Source: Agelaius tricolor
Taxonomy: Eukaryota > Chordata > Aves > Passeriformes > Icteridae
Assembly: GCA_023055355.1 (NCBI GenBank)
Contig: JALJCS010000020.1
Location: 9,345,001 to 9,409,000, forward strand
Length of the DNA stretch: 64,000 bases
Reading direction: 5' to 3'
In this document: piece after piece, positions 44,063-57,975 of the stretch
How the letters are laid out: each line of letters begins with the position of its first letter
Numbering within the stretch: position 1 is the stretch's first letter
Translations under genes and position numbers: made by a program
Notes under the pieces: generated by a model
The model's input: the letters and a program-made list of their open reading frames with translations, nothing else
Told to the model about the DNA's origin: nothing
The model's database searches: none

Positions 44063-47000
44063 CCTCCACTGTATATTTACAATTTAGGAACAGGAAAAAA
44101 TACAGCCTGCACTTAAGGGCTTTCTTCCCTTCGTTCGCTTCCCGTGCTTGATATGTTGGACAGCAGGAGGTGGAAATTTTAAAGCCCAGAGGAGCAGAAC
44201 TTGTCTGGGAGGACAATCCGAGGCAGTTTAGGTCATTCTTTAGGCAGGGCTGATTTCATATCTTGATGGATTTTTACATCAGCTCTCACTTTTTTTATTT
44301 CCATCACCCCGTGTGCGCATGTCCCTGTGCACACTCACACACAACCCTATTGTCTGTCTTCTGCTCTTCTCCTGCCATCAGCCTTTTATTATTGTTGATG
44401 TCTTTTCATTCCTGATGCCAAACTTGATTTGGAGATCACAGTACTGAGGGTTTCATTTGAAGCACTGTAGATGGAAAACTGAAGTCCTAAGTGACTGGAG
44501 CCCTCAGCCAATCTAATTGTTATTGACATTTGTGTCTGATTGTTCATCAAGGGGGATTTGACTTGCAGGCCAAATCATTCTATTACCAGGGTTCCTTTCA
44601 ACCTTTTCTCTAACATAAAAAACACCCCCACCCCAGTCAGCAGCAGCAGCAGAATCAATGGCAATATCTGGAGATGTGGGAGGGGGGAGTGAAGCTGGAG
44701 GAGATCATGTACATCCCGTTTGAAATGTGCGAGCAAAAGATCCAAGAGCCGGCGGTGTTGCCTTACAGGGGAAAAAAGGATCTCATTAACAGACTACCGT
44801 TTTCATGGCAAGGTGAAGGAGGCAGAGGAAGGAGGGGCTGGCAGGGCTAATTATATTAAGGTCATTTCACCTGTCAAAACTTTCCCTTTAGTGGTGTCCC
44901 TGGTGCCCTGGGATAACATCCAGATTTGTCCTGAATGGTGTCTCTGTTCCTGCTTAGGAGCCTTGACTGGTGGGTCGTGAAGCGAGCTGCATGAAAGGAG
45001 CCCTGAAGGCACCCTTTTGCCTTCTTTTCACCTCCTGCTCTCCTTTGATTTTGCTTTTCCCCCCTCTTGAGTTTCAGGGTGGGTAATGACGAAGCCCTGC
45101 TGTGCCTCTCACCCGGAGTCGCGCTTTCCCCGCGAAGCACCGAGGCAGCTGGCACAGCAAACACCCCGTGTGCAGCCAGGTTCCTGTCTCCCTGCATTTC
45201 CAACCCACTTACACCCTGCTGCAATGCCAATTTATCCCCCTTGAAAGCTCTCCTCTGGAGCAGAGAGGGATGGAGTGAGGCTGATTTTGCTCATTAGACT
45301 AATGGTGGAAACCGGAACGATGCAGATGCAGGGATCAAAACAGAACCAAAGGAAATATTCTGTTTATTCATTTGGAAGAGGCAGGGGTGAGGGGGTGGCT
45401 GGTAAACCAGAGCATCCTCATCCTGGTGATGAACCCTAGGATTACCTACCTCCTTCAGGGGATTGTTCTGAGCCATTAAGTTATTTCATTTTCCAAGAGT
45501 TTGGGGGTTGGATAATTTCTGCAGGTAATCTTTCTCTCAAGGCAGGTGGAGATGGCCTCACTTTGCTAACATTAGCAGGTAGAAGTAATTTGGGGAAGGA
45601 GGCAATGGGAGGAACACAATAGGGTTCATTTAGGATCACACAGGTTTTACATGTCGCCACGGAAACAGCAGAAATTTCAGAGATCAAAGACTTCTTCACC
45701 AAAAGTTGCTACCTCAATGTGTTGGGTAGCTTGAGAGAGAACTGAGGACAAGGAGGAAGTGAACCTAATTCCCCTGGCCTTGGGCAAACAGCTCAGTGAG
45801 TCAGATTTATCCTGCTGAAGTTGCATTGCTGGGGTTTGAGAGATGGATTTGGCTTAACTTGCCCTGCCTTTGAGAGATGCTCAGGAGCAGCGGTGAGTCA
45901 TGAACAGTTGTGACATGCAGTAGGATTTGATGAGTTTCCTTAAATCAGGACATATTTGGATCCTGGGATTGTCTTTCAAGTAGGAAAATAAGCAGAACCA
46001 CATAGTTGCTAATAGTACATAGTCACTGCTACATTTTAATTAATTATTTCCTTTGAGAGACAAGCGAGAGGTGTTGAGCTGTGGATGCAGAGTGGAAGTG
46101 CCTGGTGATTAAGGTTGAACTGTTGGATATCTGCATTTTGCCCCATTTAAAGAGTTAAATGGCTCCTAGTGTTAAAAATTATTCTTGGGGGCAAAACCCT
46201 GCTGTCTGTGGTTCTGATAGTGCCAGGGGAATTGTTCAAACTGAGATGTGTGTAACTATCTGTCACACCAACCTCTGCCACTCCAGACTCATCCCATCAT
46301 ATCTAACATATGAGCAGCCATGATAGCAGCCTGTCCTCTCTTTCTGTCTGACTGTTTGGCCCACTGCTGTTCTTCTAGCCTCCTGTCTCCCAAGCCAGCT
46401 TAATTCAGCAGCAACATACCTGGCCAGACTCATCTCTGACTCTCAATTGCTTTATTTGCTTTTGATGAAGTCTTTTGGAGAGGTAATTCTCAATAAATGC
46501 CACTTTCTCCTTTCTGGAGGCAGGCAGGGGTGTAAAGGTACCATACAATGCTTTGGCCCTAAATAAGGAGGAAAAATCCCCAAATGATGAGAGTGCATCC
46601 TCACTCCTTGAGGATGTGAATCTACCCTTGGGACCAGACCAAGTTGCTATTTCAAAAGTCTTCCAGACCTGTAAAAAGCTGGTTCCATCGTAGCATGGTT
46701 TGTAACCTGGGCCTTGAGGAGGATGAATGAACAAGTGTAAATGCTGTTGCTCTTTCAGGAAAGGACAAGCCAGAGTTTTGATCATATCAAGGGCAATGGG
46801 AAGCAAAAATATGTGCTGGGGCTGGCACTTGAGTATCCACCTTAAGTCTCACTCCTGCCAGGTGTTCCTGCCTGGCTCCCAAGGCAGCGATGCTTCCAGT
46901 GCAGTAACCTGAATCATTTTAAAGAGCAGAGCAGAGACAAAGCACGGCATTGTCGGCAGCAAAGGTTGAATAAGAAGACCTTTGGGAGCCCTGCCACTTC

Positions 47001-50000
47001 TACCTTTTAATCTGATCAGCAAGCAGCATTCTTGTAATTCCCTCCAGGTCACTCTGAATTCCTGCAGTTTCTCAGCCAGGTTGCATCCTTCCCCTCTGAT
47101 ATTAAACAATATGCAGGCTTGGAGAAAACAACAGAGCAGGAGCAAGGCAAGGCTCAGTTTATATCAGAAACCAACAGGAAGCTGCTGCCACCTTCTCCCA
47201 GCATCTCTGAGGCTCAGGAATTTAAGCCTTACCTTGCACTGTGAGCTCTGCTTTTAAAATACTTTGCAATGTCATTCTGAGAAGATGTGTTTGGTTTTTA
47301 TCATAAAGCAGTGCCCTTACCATGTATCTGTAAACTTCACTTGTTCTGGCTTAATTCAGGTGAAGCAGCAGCTTCAGTGGTAACCCAGAGCCATGGGACT
47401 GCTCCTAAAGCTCATGAAAACAAAGCTGGCTTGCTTCAAATCTCACCTCTGTTACATTTTGGGTGCACAGTGGAGCCCACAGACACAGAACAAGGCAGGA
47501 AGATGAACCAAAAGAATTAAAACTACTTTGGTCCCTCCATGGGAAATAGTGATGTAGCCAGAATTCCTTATTCCAGCTGCCCTAGAAAAGCAATTCATTC
47601 ACTTCAGTGACTGCTAACTCCAGCTTAATGTTGAACTCTAAAGATTTTAAGTGATGCTGGAGAGATGAGACTATTTTGAGAAGTGAAGTGTTACTGTTTT
47701 TCTGAAGACTTGATTTAGAAAAGGCACAAATTTTCTTTCAAAATATACAAAAGAAATATTCCTACCATGGAAATGCATAGCCTGAAGACTCAAATGACAT
47801 TGGGTCACTGCTTTCTTTTATCGATAACTTTGAAGTCTTGTCCCAGTTTTCTAATTTAGATTCTTGTGATAAGGGGTTCTCAGCGAGCCTGGGCAAAAGC
47901 CAAGGCCCTCTCCTGCTAATAATGTGCTGGGAACACAAGTACCAGTAGCAGTTTCAGTTCTGAGGATGAGCCAAGTCTTAAAAGTGGCTGAGGGGGCTCT
48001 GCAGAGACAAACCCTGAGACTTAGGACTGTTTTACATTTCAGCCAGCTCTGGGACCCAAGGGCAGGAGCCATGTGCTGCGTTTGATCTTTAAAAGCATCG
48101 TGCTCATGCTCCATTCCTGGGCTCTGCCGTGCTGGACTGATGCACGTCCCTCCTGGTCTCATCTGTTCACAAGAACTTTTGAAAATTTCAAATAGTAAGG
48201 TGGAGAATTAAATGAGCAGCTTGTAGCTAAGCTTATTTTTGAGCAGGTGCTCTTGGGGATGAGCCAGCCCTGGGCAGAGCCCATCCTGGTCTGAATTATA
48301 TGGAGATGTGTGGAAGGAATGGGGAATGATGCATTGCTAGAGTGGACAGTGACTGAGTCTAGTTATTCCTACCACCTGAGAGCAGGCAGTCCTGGAGAAG
48401 GTGGGAAGGTATAAAGGCTACCTGAACCCAGGAGTTACCTTCTCCTCTGTGTAGTGTTGGGGGATATTCATGAACTCTAAAGAAGAGCTTGAAAAAGCTT
48501 TACTTACTCCAAGACCTAAGGCAGCTACCAGCTGGGCACAGCATATCTACAGTTTGCTGGGTGTTTCAGCAAGAAGGAAAAATGGGATCCTTGGTGTCCA
48601 GGGGAGCACCCTGGCTGTCTCAGCCACCCCAGCTCCAGGACTGGTCACTGCAGGGGCACTGAGCACTCGGGCCTGCCCTGAGGAATGCCAGTGCTGGGAC
48701 ATTTGTGCTGGAGCTGTGGCTCTGGGAGCAGGGGCACCATTGTGCTGCACCATTGTGCCTGCACCAGCTGTGTGTGCAGGACCTGAGCCCCAAGAGCTAC
48801 AGCTCATTCTGTAATTAATTAGTGATTCCTGACCCCAGGCAGCTCCAGCCCACTGACAATAACAAGACTGCAGGAGCTGCCTCCGTGCCCTCACCACTCT
48901 CATTACGTTCACTGAAATCCCCTGCAACAGAGACAGGAGCTGCTGGCAGGGCAGGGATAAACCTCCTGCTCTCCTTGCTTTGGCTCTGTTTCCCTGTGGA
49001 ATGAGCCCTTGGGTGTTCCCCCCACCCTCAGTGGCTCCTTGCCCCAGGGCACTGCCCCAAAGACCTCAGCAGTGCCAACAGCACAGCTCACCCCCATTGC
49101 CCATCCAACCCACTCACCAGCTGGGACGGGAATTCTTTGGGAATTCTCCACAATGCCCTCTGTAGGCTCTAGATGAACAGAGCACACCCTGCCCAGTGCC
49201 AAGGGAAGCGAGAATGGGCTGGGGCTGCAGCAGGACATGGCTGCCTGGGAGCTGGAGTAGCCCTGGGGAGGAATGGCTGTGGTTCCCTGGGTGTATCCCC
49301 GTGCACCCCGGCTGTGCCAGCTGTCCGGGAGAGCTCTGCAGCAAGGAGGTAAACTGGGAGCTGTGCTAGCGTGTTTGCTGTCTCACACGGGGGTGCTTTC
49401 ACACTCAGAATGGTTTTAATTATTTGTTGGAAGATTTTGAGAGCTCCCAGGGTAATGGAGAGGCCTCAGTCAGTGTTTCCTAGCTGAAGGCATCTATGGA
49501 TGTGCATTCCTCGCCTTACTCACAGCCCAACCTTGCATCAAGAGTGGGGCCTGTGCCAAGTGCCTGGGTGGTTCCTTGGTGGCTCTGGTCATGGGTCTCA
49601 ATAGTTGGCAGCTCCAGACATGTTGGAGTTTGCACCAGGCTTTACGGAATTTGTAGAGAAGTGTCTGTTTCTCCTAAATTATCACTTATTATTTTCCCTT
49701 ACAACAGTGCAGTAAACATAATCTTGCAGGGGTAAAACTTTGTTTGTAGGAATAGCAAAGTGGCTCAGAAAGACAGGGCTTCAGCTGCAGAGGTCAGTTG
49801 TGGCTGTAACTTCATCCCTGTACTCCTGTCCCTTGTTACACTGTGCAATTCCTAAAGTTCAGGATTCCCTTTAGTGTCAATTTTTGAGCAAGAAAAAACT
49901 TTCTCCTATTTTTTTCCTGCAAGAAAGTATCAGCAGTTGCTGCTGACTAACTGAACTCACACTTCCAAGCAGGAAAAATCAAAGGAACAGGTTCCCTTCC

Positions 50001-51500
50001 CTGCTTGGCCTCAGACTTCATCTCTTCTGGGTGAACTCTGTAAGGAGCTATTCCAGAATTTTTAATGTAGATTTTATAAAGTCATGTTTGTGGTGGAGGT
50101 GGGAGAAAGGATCCCAAATGGGAGGTGATGGCTCCTGCTGAGGGTACCTCAGCCCCAGTGTGATCCATGCATTCCCACAGTGCTGCACAGGGAATGGCTT
50201 CCCAGTGTCCAGCATCACTGCTCATCACCTGGGGATCTCCCTGCAAGGCTTTGGAGCTCAGCTCTGACCCACAGCTCCATCCCTGTGACCCTACACACCT
50301 TCCCCTGCAGGCTGGGCACGGAGGGGCGAGCGTGGGCAGCCGGGTACAGCGCGAAGGGAGAGCACAATAGAGCAGGGCCAGATGTTGGCACATCCGTGGG
50401 GAAGCAGAGTGGCCAAGAGCTGTCACCAGGACAACCAGAACACTGATGGATCAGTCCAGCCCTGTCCCCTGCACTCTGCAGCTGCCTTCCCACCCTCAAA
50501 CCATCCCTCCCATGGGCTCTTCCACCCATTCCTTAGATCCTCTGCAAGGCATTGGCAGAGTTGTAACAGGGCTAACATTTCTCCAGACACTGCTGATCTG
50601 CAGGGGGCTGTTTCCATTTCTCTCCAGTACCACAGGATATTTTATGGGGATGAGGTGAAGAGGCTCATGGTGTTGGGTGGCTTGGAGTGCACATGGGCAC
50701 AGCTGACGGGCTCCACTTCTCTTTCTTTGCACTCACCCCAAAAATCCCACCCCAGTGTGTTGGTTCATCAAAGTTCACGTTGTGATCTGATACTTGCCTG
50801 TCCTTGGGGAGAGAAAAAGCACTGAGTGATTCCTTTTGTTTTAAGCTGTGTAATTGGTAAGGAAAACATATCCTCTTCTAGTGGCTTTTCTTTTATTGTC
50901 ATGTTTAGGAAGTTTTCTCGCATGTCATAACATTTTGTCTGTTTTTACTGAAATCCTTCCATGAAGGAATGATTGTTTGCACAAACAGACTGACATGTTG
51001 ATACAGGCTGACAACTGCATGGCTAAGACCAAAATAAAATGTAAAGTAAACACATTTGCATAAGTTTATAATACGACCCAGTTCTTATGAAGCAGAGGAA
51101 ATGGGGAGATGTGAATCTAAGCAGCTTATCTTGCATCTCCCCTTTCTGCTGTGCCCCTCATTCTTAACCTCTGCTCCGTGAGTGCCATGGGAGAGTTGTC
51201 TGATTTTTCCATTCAGATTTGAAACAACAGGTCCCTCTTGTAGTTCACTTGTGGTTTTGTTTTGCTTAGGAGGGAGGGCATGGAGGAGAGAGCATTCCTG
51301 GTTTTCCCCTCGTGTGAAACTGGTTGGTCTTTTCTTCCTTTTTCTTCTCAGTTACACTTTAAAAGGCTTCTGTCAGTGTATTTTCCATCACTTTGAAATT
51401 GCATTGACATGCTGCTCTTTTGTCATAACTGTAGCATCACAAAATGCTGATTTGGTACTATCTATTTTTGATCTGCTTGTGGCATGATTTCCTTAAGGAT
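44063..51500. other. Long non-genic stretch
   Basis: Over 7 kb without a recognised gene or mobile element. Noted: (CAG)5 near 44638-44651; CpG-rich CGGAGTCGCGCTTTCCCCGC near 45114-45133; and a 13-bp duplication GCACCATTGTGCY at 48734 and 48747. The segment 44500-44620, with CTAATTGTTATTGACA, looks repeat-free and could be regulatory. Confidence 0.45.
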
Positions 51501-51504
51501 TGTG

Positions 51505-51575
51505 AGATCGGTGCCTCTTTTTCCAGATGAGAAAACCAGAGCGTAGAGCAGTGATTTCCTTTTGGACTCAGATCA
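51505..51575 (+). mobile_element. Possible MIR-like fragment
   Basis: CTCTTTTTCCAGATGAGAAA, then ACCAGAGCGTAGAGCAGTGA, fits the MIR core order (CCATTTTCCAGATGAGAAAACTGAGGC, then a TAGAGCAGTTAAG-type string). Few bases are informative, so confidence is low. Confidence 0.35.
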
Positions 51576-53497
51576 CTGCTGTCCTGGCTGAGTGAAGTGA
51601 GATTTGTTAGTTCTCAGCTGCCTGGAAATGATGCAGCTCCCTTGTTGATGTGTGTGACTGGAAACAAGCCCTTGCCCAGACGCCCAGGAGTTCATCCAGC
51701 AGTTTGTGGCATCAGTCAGGTCTAAGTTGTTTGTTGGCTTTCATAAAAATGCTCCTAAAAACTATGAATCCTAAAAATACCTTTTGAAGGGCCTTCTCTT
51801 AACCAGGCTGTCCCAGAGGGAGCCTAAGGGCCCTTATTCCTAAAACTGCAGTTAATCCATGCTGCATAGTTGGAGAGAAGGAATGAGGGAAGTCTTGGAA
51901 AAGTAACGTGATGTCCTTGGAGTAGAAAGATGCTTAAACCCGACTGCCACAATGGTAAAGATGGACTCCAGCTTCATCAAAGGACATGTCTTTGACTGGC
52001 CCAATTTCTGCCTGCGCTTAAACATCTCTGTTGGATTTCCTACAGTAACTGAAGACAGAGGAACTTCTAAACTCAACTCTCAATCTCAGAACCTTAGAGG
52101 TCCCTGAGCCCCCTGCCAGCCATGGCCCCAATCATTGATGTTGGTAGTAGAGGGGCAGAGTTAACTTTTCTATCAGCTTTGAATAGAGCCATTTTGGTTT
52201 TGATTAGGAGGAGCCCATTGGTGCCAAACGATCTGACTAACAGAGCCTCGTGTGAGCAATCCTTGCTGCAGAGAGAACACAATAATACTTTCCAAAATTT
52301 TTGAAGGGAGCTCAAAGCCCTGGTCTCCTAGGGCATGAGCAATTCAGATGCACCATCATTTCATATGTGAGTTTCAGGAAGAGAGTGGGATTTAAGAGAA
52401 TATTTATTTCTGGCTTTCCTTTTGCCTCTTTTGGGCCATTTCTAGGTTGGTGAGTTTTTGTCCATGCCTTGATTGGATGGTTGTTATTTTAGGAACTGAC
52501 ATTCAGTCCTTGGAGCTGTGAGATCTCACAGTGACCCTCGTGTCACTGTCCTTAGGAGGGTCCCAGCTCTCTATCCCCATGGCTTGCTCAGCTGAGCTCC
52601 CTCTGGAGCTCCAGAGCTGATAGGGAATGCAGCTGTTTTCCTGCTGGCCCCTCTGGCTCTGAGATCCAAAGGGAGATGGAGGGTCAGAGCTCAGTTTGTC
52701 ACCATCTGACCCCGTTGTCATCTGGGGGGACTTTGCCAATGACGTTGCAAATGAGGAGAGTGGCACAAGGGTGCTCTGTCATGGCAACATCACCCTGGAA
52801 TAACAGTGGGAACATTATTTAGGGTTTTTTTTTCCCTATGTTGTTGCACATGCTAGTAAAAGTCTAACAAGAAAAATACGTGTTTATGAAAATCCTAGAC
52901 ATGATGTCCCTTCAGCCAGACCCTTCCCATGTCTTTATTTTGTTGGCTTTTGGATGTGCCTCTCCCTTGACAGGAATTGCATGCCCAACCTTAAAAAGTG
53001 GCAAAATATTCAAGACTTATAAGCCATAATTTTGCTTTCCAAGAGGCAGCAATGGGACTGTGATATCCAAATTATCCATTAAATACTGGTGCCGTGGCTA
53101 GTGCTGTATCCTTTAAAGGGTGGGGTTTGGGTAAATGGTCTAAAAGAGTTAGAGAAAAAATACTGTTTGCAGGAGAAAGAAGACCTGGGAAGGGGTTGAT
53201 TGATGCTTGTATTTTGTCATTCTGGGTATTTTTCTGTGACACACATCTGCTTTAGGATGCTGGTATTAAGCTCTGATGTCATGTTGCAGGTTTTGTGGCT
53301 TTTCCAGTTTTCTTAGAAGAGCTGGGAAGAGTTTTGGTGTCTGTGGGAAAAATGTGGCAGGGATGACTGGAACTGAGTCTGTGAGCACACAGGTCCCAGC
53401 AGATGTTCCTATGGCCAGGATACCCCAGGAGAGGCAGAGCTGAATGTGACTCATGGGATTTTTAACTGTGCCCTCCCAGACTGACAGTGAAGCTTCA
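51576..53497. other. Non-genic stretch
   Basis: No gene is seen. A small palindrome CTGTGAGATCTCACAG lies near 52517. The rest is unremarkable. Confidence 0.5.
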
Positions 53498-53509
53498 TCT
53501 TAACTGAGG

Positions 53510-53902
53510 GAACTGGGCTGAGAGCTGGGGGTGTTCAGCTGGAGAAGGTTCCAGGGAGACCTCAGAGCCCCTTCCAGAGCCTAAAGGGGCTCCAGGAGAG
53601 CTGGAAGAGGGACTTGGGACAAGGGATGGAGGGACAGGACCCAGGGAATGGCTTCCCAGTGCCAGAGGGCAGGGATGGATGGGACATTGGGAAGGAATTG
53701 TTCCCTGGGAGGGTGGTGAGGCCCTGGCACAGAGTGCCCAGAGCAGCTGTGGCTGTCCCTGGATCCCTGGCAGTGCCCAAGGCCAGGTTGGATGGAGCTT
53801 GAGGCACCCTGGGATGGTGGAAGGGTGTCCCTGCCCATGGCAGGGGCTGGCACTGGATGGGCTTTAAGGTCCCTCCCAACCCAAACCATTCCATGATTCT
53901 CA
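53510..53902 (+). mobile_element. CR1 LINE, longest 3' portion in the window
   Basis: This runs from GTTCAGCTGGAGAAGGTTCC through AGCCTAAAGGGGCTCCAGGA, GGGAGGGTGGTGAGGCCCTG and GGTGTCCCTGCCCATGGCAG to CCATTCCATGATTCTCAG. Nearly 400 bp are well preserved, which suggests a young copy compared with the one at 7.9 kb. The 110-codon minus-strand frames and short plus-strand frames here are repeat artefacts. Confidence 0.97.
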
Positions 53903-53917
53903 GAATTTGGGAGGCCT

Positions 53918-53952
53918 ATTTGTGTCTATTTGTGTCTCTATTTGTGTGTTTT
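53918..53952. repeat. (CTATTTGTGT)n short tandem repeat
   Basis: Three CTATTTGTGT-type units lie just downstream of the CR1 3' end. Confidence 0.8.
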
Positions 53953-56900
53953 GAAGGTGATCTGAAAAGAAAGGGGAAAATGTCATGGCCAGAGCTGAAC
54001 CAGTTTATGTAACCACCACATTGTCTCCCTGGCCTTGCTACAAGCTTTCTGAGAAACTATAGACCAGTCACATATTTCCCTCCACTGCCCTGGTATTATT
54101 ATTTGAGAATTTGAAATAATTAGCTGTTTTTTGCCTGTTGCATCTGTTCAGACCACAACTAACTGGAACTTGACTTTCCACTCTGTGGCCAGACACAAGA
54201 GCAAGACGTTAGTCTGAGCGTTTGGCTTGTCTGATCATTTTCATAGCTAATGTATCAGATAAAACCAAGCACAGCAAGAACGTGTCTTGTTCCTGACTCT
54301 GCTCTAAAGGTTGGCTTGACAGTCATGTATTTCTGCACCAGTGGAGCTGCTTAAGCCAGTGTAATTGTGCTGCTGCATATGTGGGTGGGACTGATTTTGG
54401 ACTGGAGATGTTAATGGCTCGAGCGTGGTGTAGGACTCCAAGAACAAAGGACGTGGAAGTTTGACTCCCAGATCAGAAGTGGGAGATGATAAGGACATTA
54501 TTTGAGTCTTCTGGATATTATCTGATACATATCAGGTCATCTGAGTCCCCTGATGAAGGAGGTGGTTAATAAACCCAGCCTTGTGGCAATTCTACCACCC
54601 CAGCTTTCAGAGTTCACTGGTTCATGCTGGCAGGTAAAAAGATATTAAAGAGATGTGTACCTCTTATTCCTTAAAAGTTCTTTTTTTTACTACCCTGTGT
54701 CTCCCAGGTCATCTGCACTAGTTTTTCATGTCATTCTGCTGGGGAGGAACACAGGGTTTGAGCTGGCATCTGTGAGGAAGTGCTGGGAAGCTTTGCCCTG
54801 CTTGTGCTCACGCTCCAGATCGTTTACACAAGCTTTGCAAATCAGTGCTTTGGGAATATGGTTGGGGTATGCTAGAATAAACTAAGCATGCTGCTTCCAT
54901 GAAGTGTGGGAGCAATGAGTCACATTACACAGAGGGACTTACGTAGAAAAACTCCCTGCTAGGTGTCAGAAGAAAATGTGTTTTGTGCCTGCAGCCTCTG
55001 CGGTTGGGCGACACATGCTACAAAAATGTTCTGGATGTGCAGGAAACCAGCTAGAGCTGGGAGCTCTGACCAGATCCCAGGAACACAGAAATCCTACGCA
55101 AATGTCCAGAAACTTCTCAGTGGGAAAAGAGAACACGAAATAGACTCCTGACTGTTTTATAGGGCTATGGTTTGCCCCTTTCAAAGGGGATTTGTTGGAT
55201 ACACCCTGATGCAAGTTTGGATGGAGCTGCTTCTGCTCATGGCAGAACATCGGAGATCACAAACTCCCTCCTTCCCCATTCCCATCCCAGAAGCCCTTGA
55301 GGAAGGGAATAGCCTGATATTGAAATTGTCTGTAAGCTAGTTAGATCAGCATCCCTAGACTGCTGCAAGGGCTCTCGGATAATGTATGTATAAATTTTTT
55401 TTTATGGCTTTTTATGGAAAAGGAAGTCAGGGCTGGGTTGGTGAGACTGGAAGAGCAGGGAGTGGATTGGCTCAAGGGTCAGCCTCCCAATAGTCTGTGA
55501 TCAAAGGCTGCTCTCAGCAGCATGAGTTTATAGGCAGCCAAGACAAACAATGAACGACTTTATCTACTTTCAGAAAAGAGAAAAAAAAAAAAAAAACAAA
55601 AAGCCAACACTTAAGTTCCAGGAAACCATTCCTGGACTAGACAAATTTTGGTTGGTATTCCCCTTCTCTCTCTTAGTGCAGCTATTTGTAGATGTAGGAT
55701 GATAACAGGGAAGCAGCAGAGAGAAGCCCAAACGTGAACCAGGTTGTGCCATGGTCTCAGGTGGTGAAAATTGGTGCAGAGCTGGGGAACTCCAAGCAGT
55801 AGGACCAGTTTACTCCTGCTGAGAATCTGTCCTTCACCAGCAGCTGTCCCTGGAAAAGCAACAGGAAGCTGTGAATTGAACTGTGGCCATTTCCCCTGGT
55901 TCGATCCCTTCTCCGAAGGTGTTGCCTCATTTGTTTGCAGTTGGAATATTGCCTGTTTGGCTGTCCCAGCTGGGCCTCCAAAGTCAGCTGGTCAGAGCAC
56001 AGCTGGCCAGTTTTAAACATGCTGGCTGCAGTCTCAGCTCGCTGGATAAAGTGAGCAGAGGGGAAAAACATTTTGGGCTCCTGTGTACTTGATTATTTGT
56101 TTGGGAGGGAGAGGAAGATATGAGAAGAAAGACTCTCATTCCTAAAATGGAAAAAGTTGCAAAACATTTAGTTGGGTTTGGATGTGAGGGAGAGGAATCT
56201 TCTCAAACTACAGAGTGTTCTTGATTTAGGATTTCCTGTTGGATATGTTTCAGAAAGCTATTCCAGTCATAAGTGGCCAGATTCTCAGCTAGAATAGATG
56301 TGTAAAGCTCTGCTGATATGAATCCATGTAGCACTTTGACCCCAGCCTAAGATCTTAGGCCATGGTCTGGTCATGGACTGCAAAGATCTATCCCTGTTTA
56401 TGGGCTCAGGGCAGGACTAAATCCAAACAGAAGTTGCAGTTCTGAGGTTCAGAGCTGCATGTGGGTGTTTAATCCCCTCCAGTGCTGACACCCTCCGTAT
56501 TTGAGGGTTGGACTGTCCTTGGAAGATGTCTTAATTCAGGACTGTAAGGTTTGTTTGGTGTTATGCTAAATGGGCCTGGTCACATCAGTCTGGGGAGAGC
56601 CAGGAAGCCCCCAACCTTCCAACCAACCAGCCTTGGGGTTTTATACACATTACGTGTTTGTACCCTTCTACACACTGAACATGGAAAATATTGTGAGAAA
56701 ATCTTTCCAAGCCAGGATTTAGTGCTGAGAATAGAGGCAAAAAAGCCCTGGGGGCTCAAGAGAACATATTTCCATAGTCTTTCCAGATGTCCACACAACA
56801 AAGTAGTGGAGAGTTGGGAGGGCATTGCTCTTTCCATTCATGGGTGCTCCTGAGACAATTATGGGGACTGTGGCCGGGATGTGTAGGAACAGGACCATGG

Positions 56901-57828
56901 GAATGGAGCTGCTGCCCAATGAGGGATGAAGCACCAGGAGAACTTCACCTTCTCTTCTGCCCATCCACCCTGGTGGACTTAAAGGGATACATCTAATCTC
57001 CTGTTCTGGATTTTGGGATAGAAGGGAGAATTGGGTCCAGGCCTGCATAATCAATATCAGGACAGGTTGTGTGGTTCTCTGTCCTGGCTCTTACTACATG
57101 AAGTTGATCAGGTTTTGCCAATGGCTGCAGCCTAGGGTGGAACTGCTTTCTCCAGGGTGTTACTGAGCTCTAGCTGGAAGGTCTGAGCTGAAGCAGAGAA
57201 AGATTTGTCAATGTTTGGGGGGTTTTGATTTTTTTTTTTTTTTTTGTCTCTTACCCTCCCTCCCACCATGGGAAGGAGCAGCTGCTGGAGACCTCCATAT
57301 GAGGGGAGGATTTCCAGGGCTGGGACAGGAGGGCCCTAGATTTTCTTTCCTTGTCTGCACCACTGCTCCAGGATATATTCCCAAATCCCTGACTTTGTTT
57401 CCACACCTGTCAGCAAGGGCTGGGCTGTGTCCACTGCTGTGCTCTCCCCTTGATGTCTCATTCTCTCTGCTCACGTTCTGTGTGTTCCTCTGCCTTTCTC
57501 CCACCCTTCAGAGTCAACACTGCAGCAGCCTGTGAGTGACAGCAAAAAATGAGCGACTTTATTTTGTTGAACTTTATTGACTTACAGGCCTTTGTTTTAA
57601 GCCTTTAACACTCAGTCTGCTGCCTGCTGCTTCTGCCTTGTAGGAGCTGTAGAACTCCAGAGGCACCAGAGCTCACAGGTTGGTGCTAACACACCTGGTA
57701 CCTTCAGAAGGTCTAAGAAAATTAGGTACCCACTTGCCCAGGGATTTTAACAAAGTTCAAATCTCCCATTCCTAGAAGGTGCCTGTGACTCCCACAGTGA
57801 AAACGTGCTGCATTTCCCCAGCATGGTT
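53953..57828. other. Non-genic stretch with A and T runs
   Basis: A16 lies at 55581-55596 and T17 at 57229-57245. Neither has a properly spaced AATAAA. No gene or mobile element is recognised. Confidence 0.5.
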
Positions 57829-57975
57829 CATTATTTATACAGTGTTTCTGCATAATTACTGGGCTCGTGTGAAGGTCTCAAGGTGCCCTGCAGATGCCAA
57901 GGTGTGACCTCACCTGCAGTTAATGAAACTGGTGACCGATAGACCTGTGACTTGCCCAGGGCACAAAGCACTGGG
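57829..57975 (+). mobile_element. MIR-like ancient SINE fragment
   Basis: TTATTTATACAGTGTTTCTG, then GTCTCAAGGTGCCCTGCAGA, AATGAAACTGGTGACC and TGTGACTTGCCCAGGGCACA follow the order of amniote MIR-type elements (a TATTTATATAGTGC-type string, TCTCAAAGTGCTTTGCA, GAAACTGAGG, GTGACTTGCCCAAGGTCACA). Four blocks in the right order make this better supported than the other MIR-like calls. Confidence 0.6.

Noticed and set aside
55581..55596. A16 run as a retrocopy tail
   Set aside because: No AATAAA at the expected 10-30 bases upstream. Treated as a plain homopolymer.
55898..55908. GGTTCGATCCC, a perfect tRNA B-box match
   Set aside because: No A-box at the proper distance upstream, no pairing acceptor stem and no terminator. 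It is not a tRNA gene.
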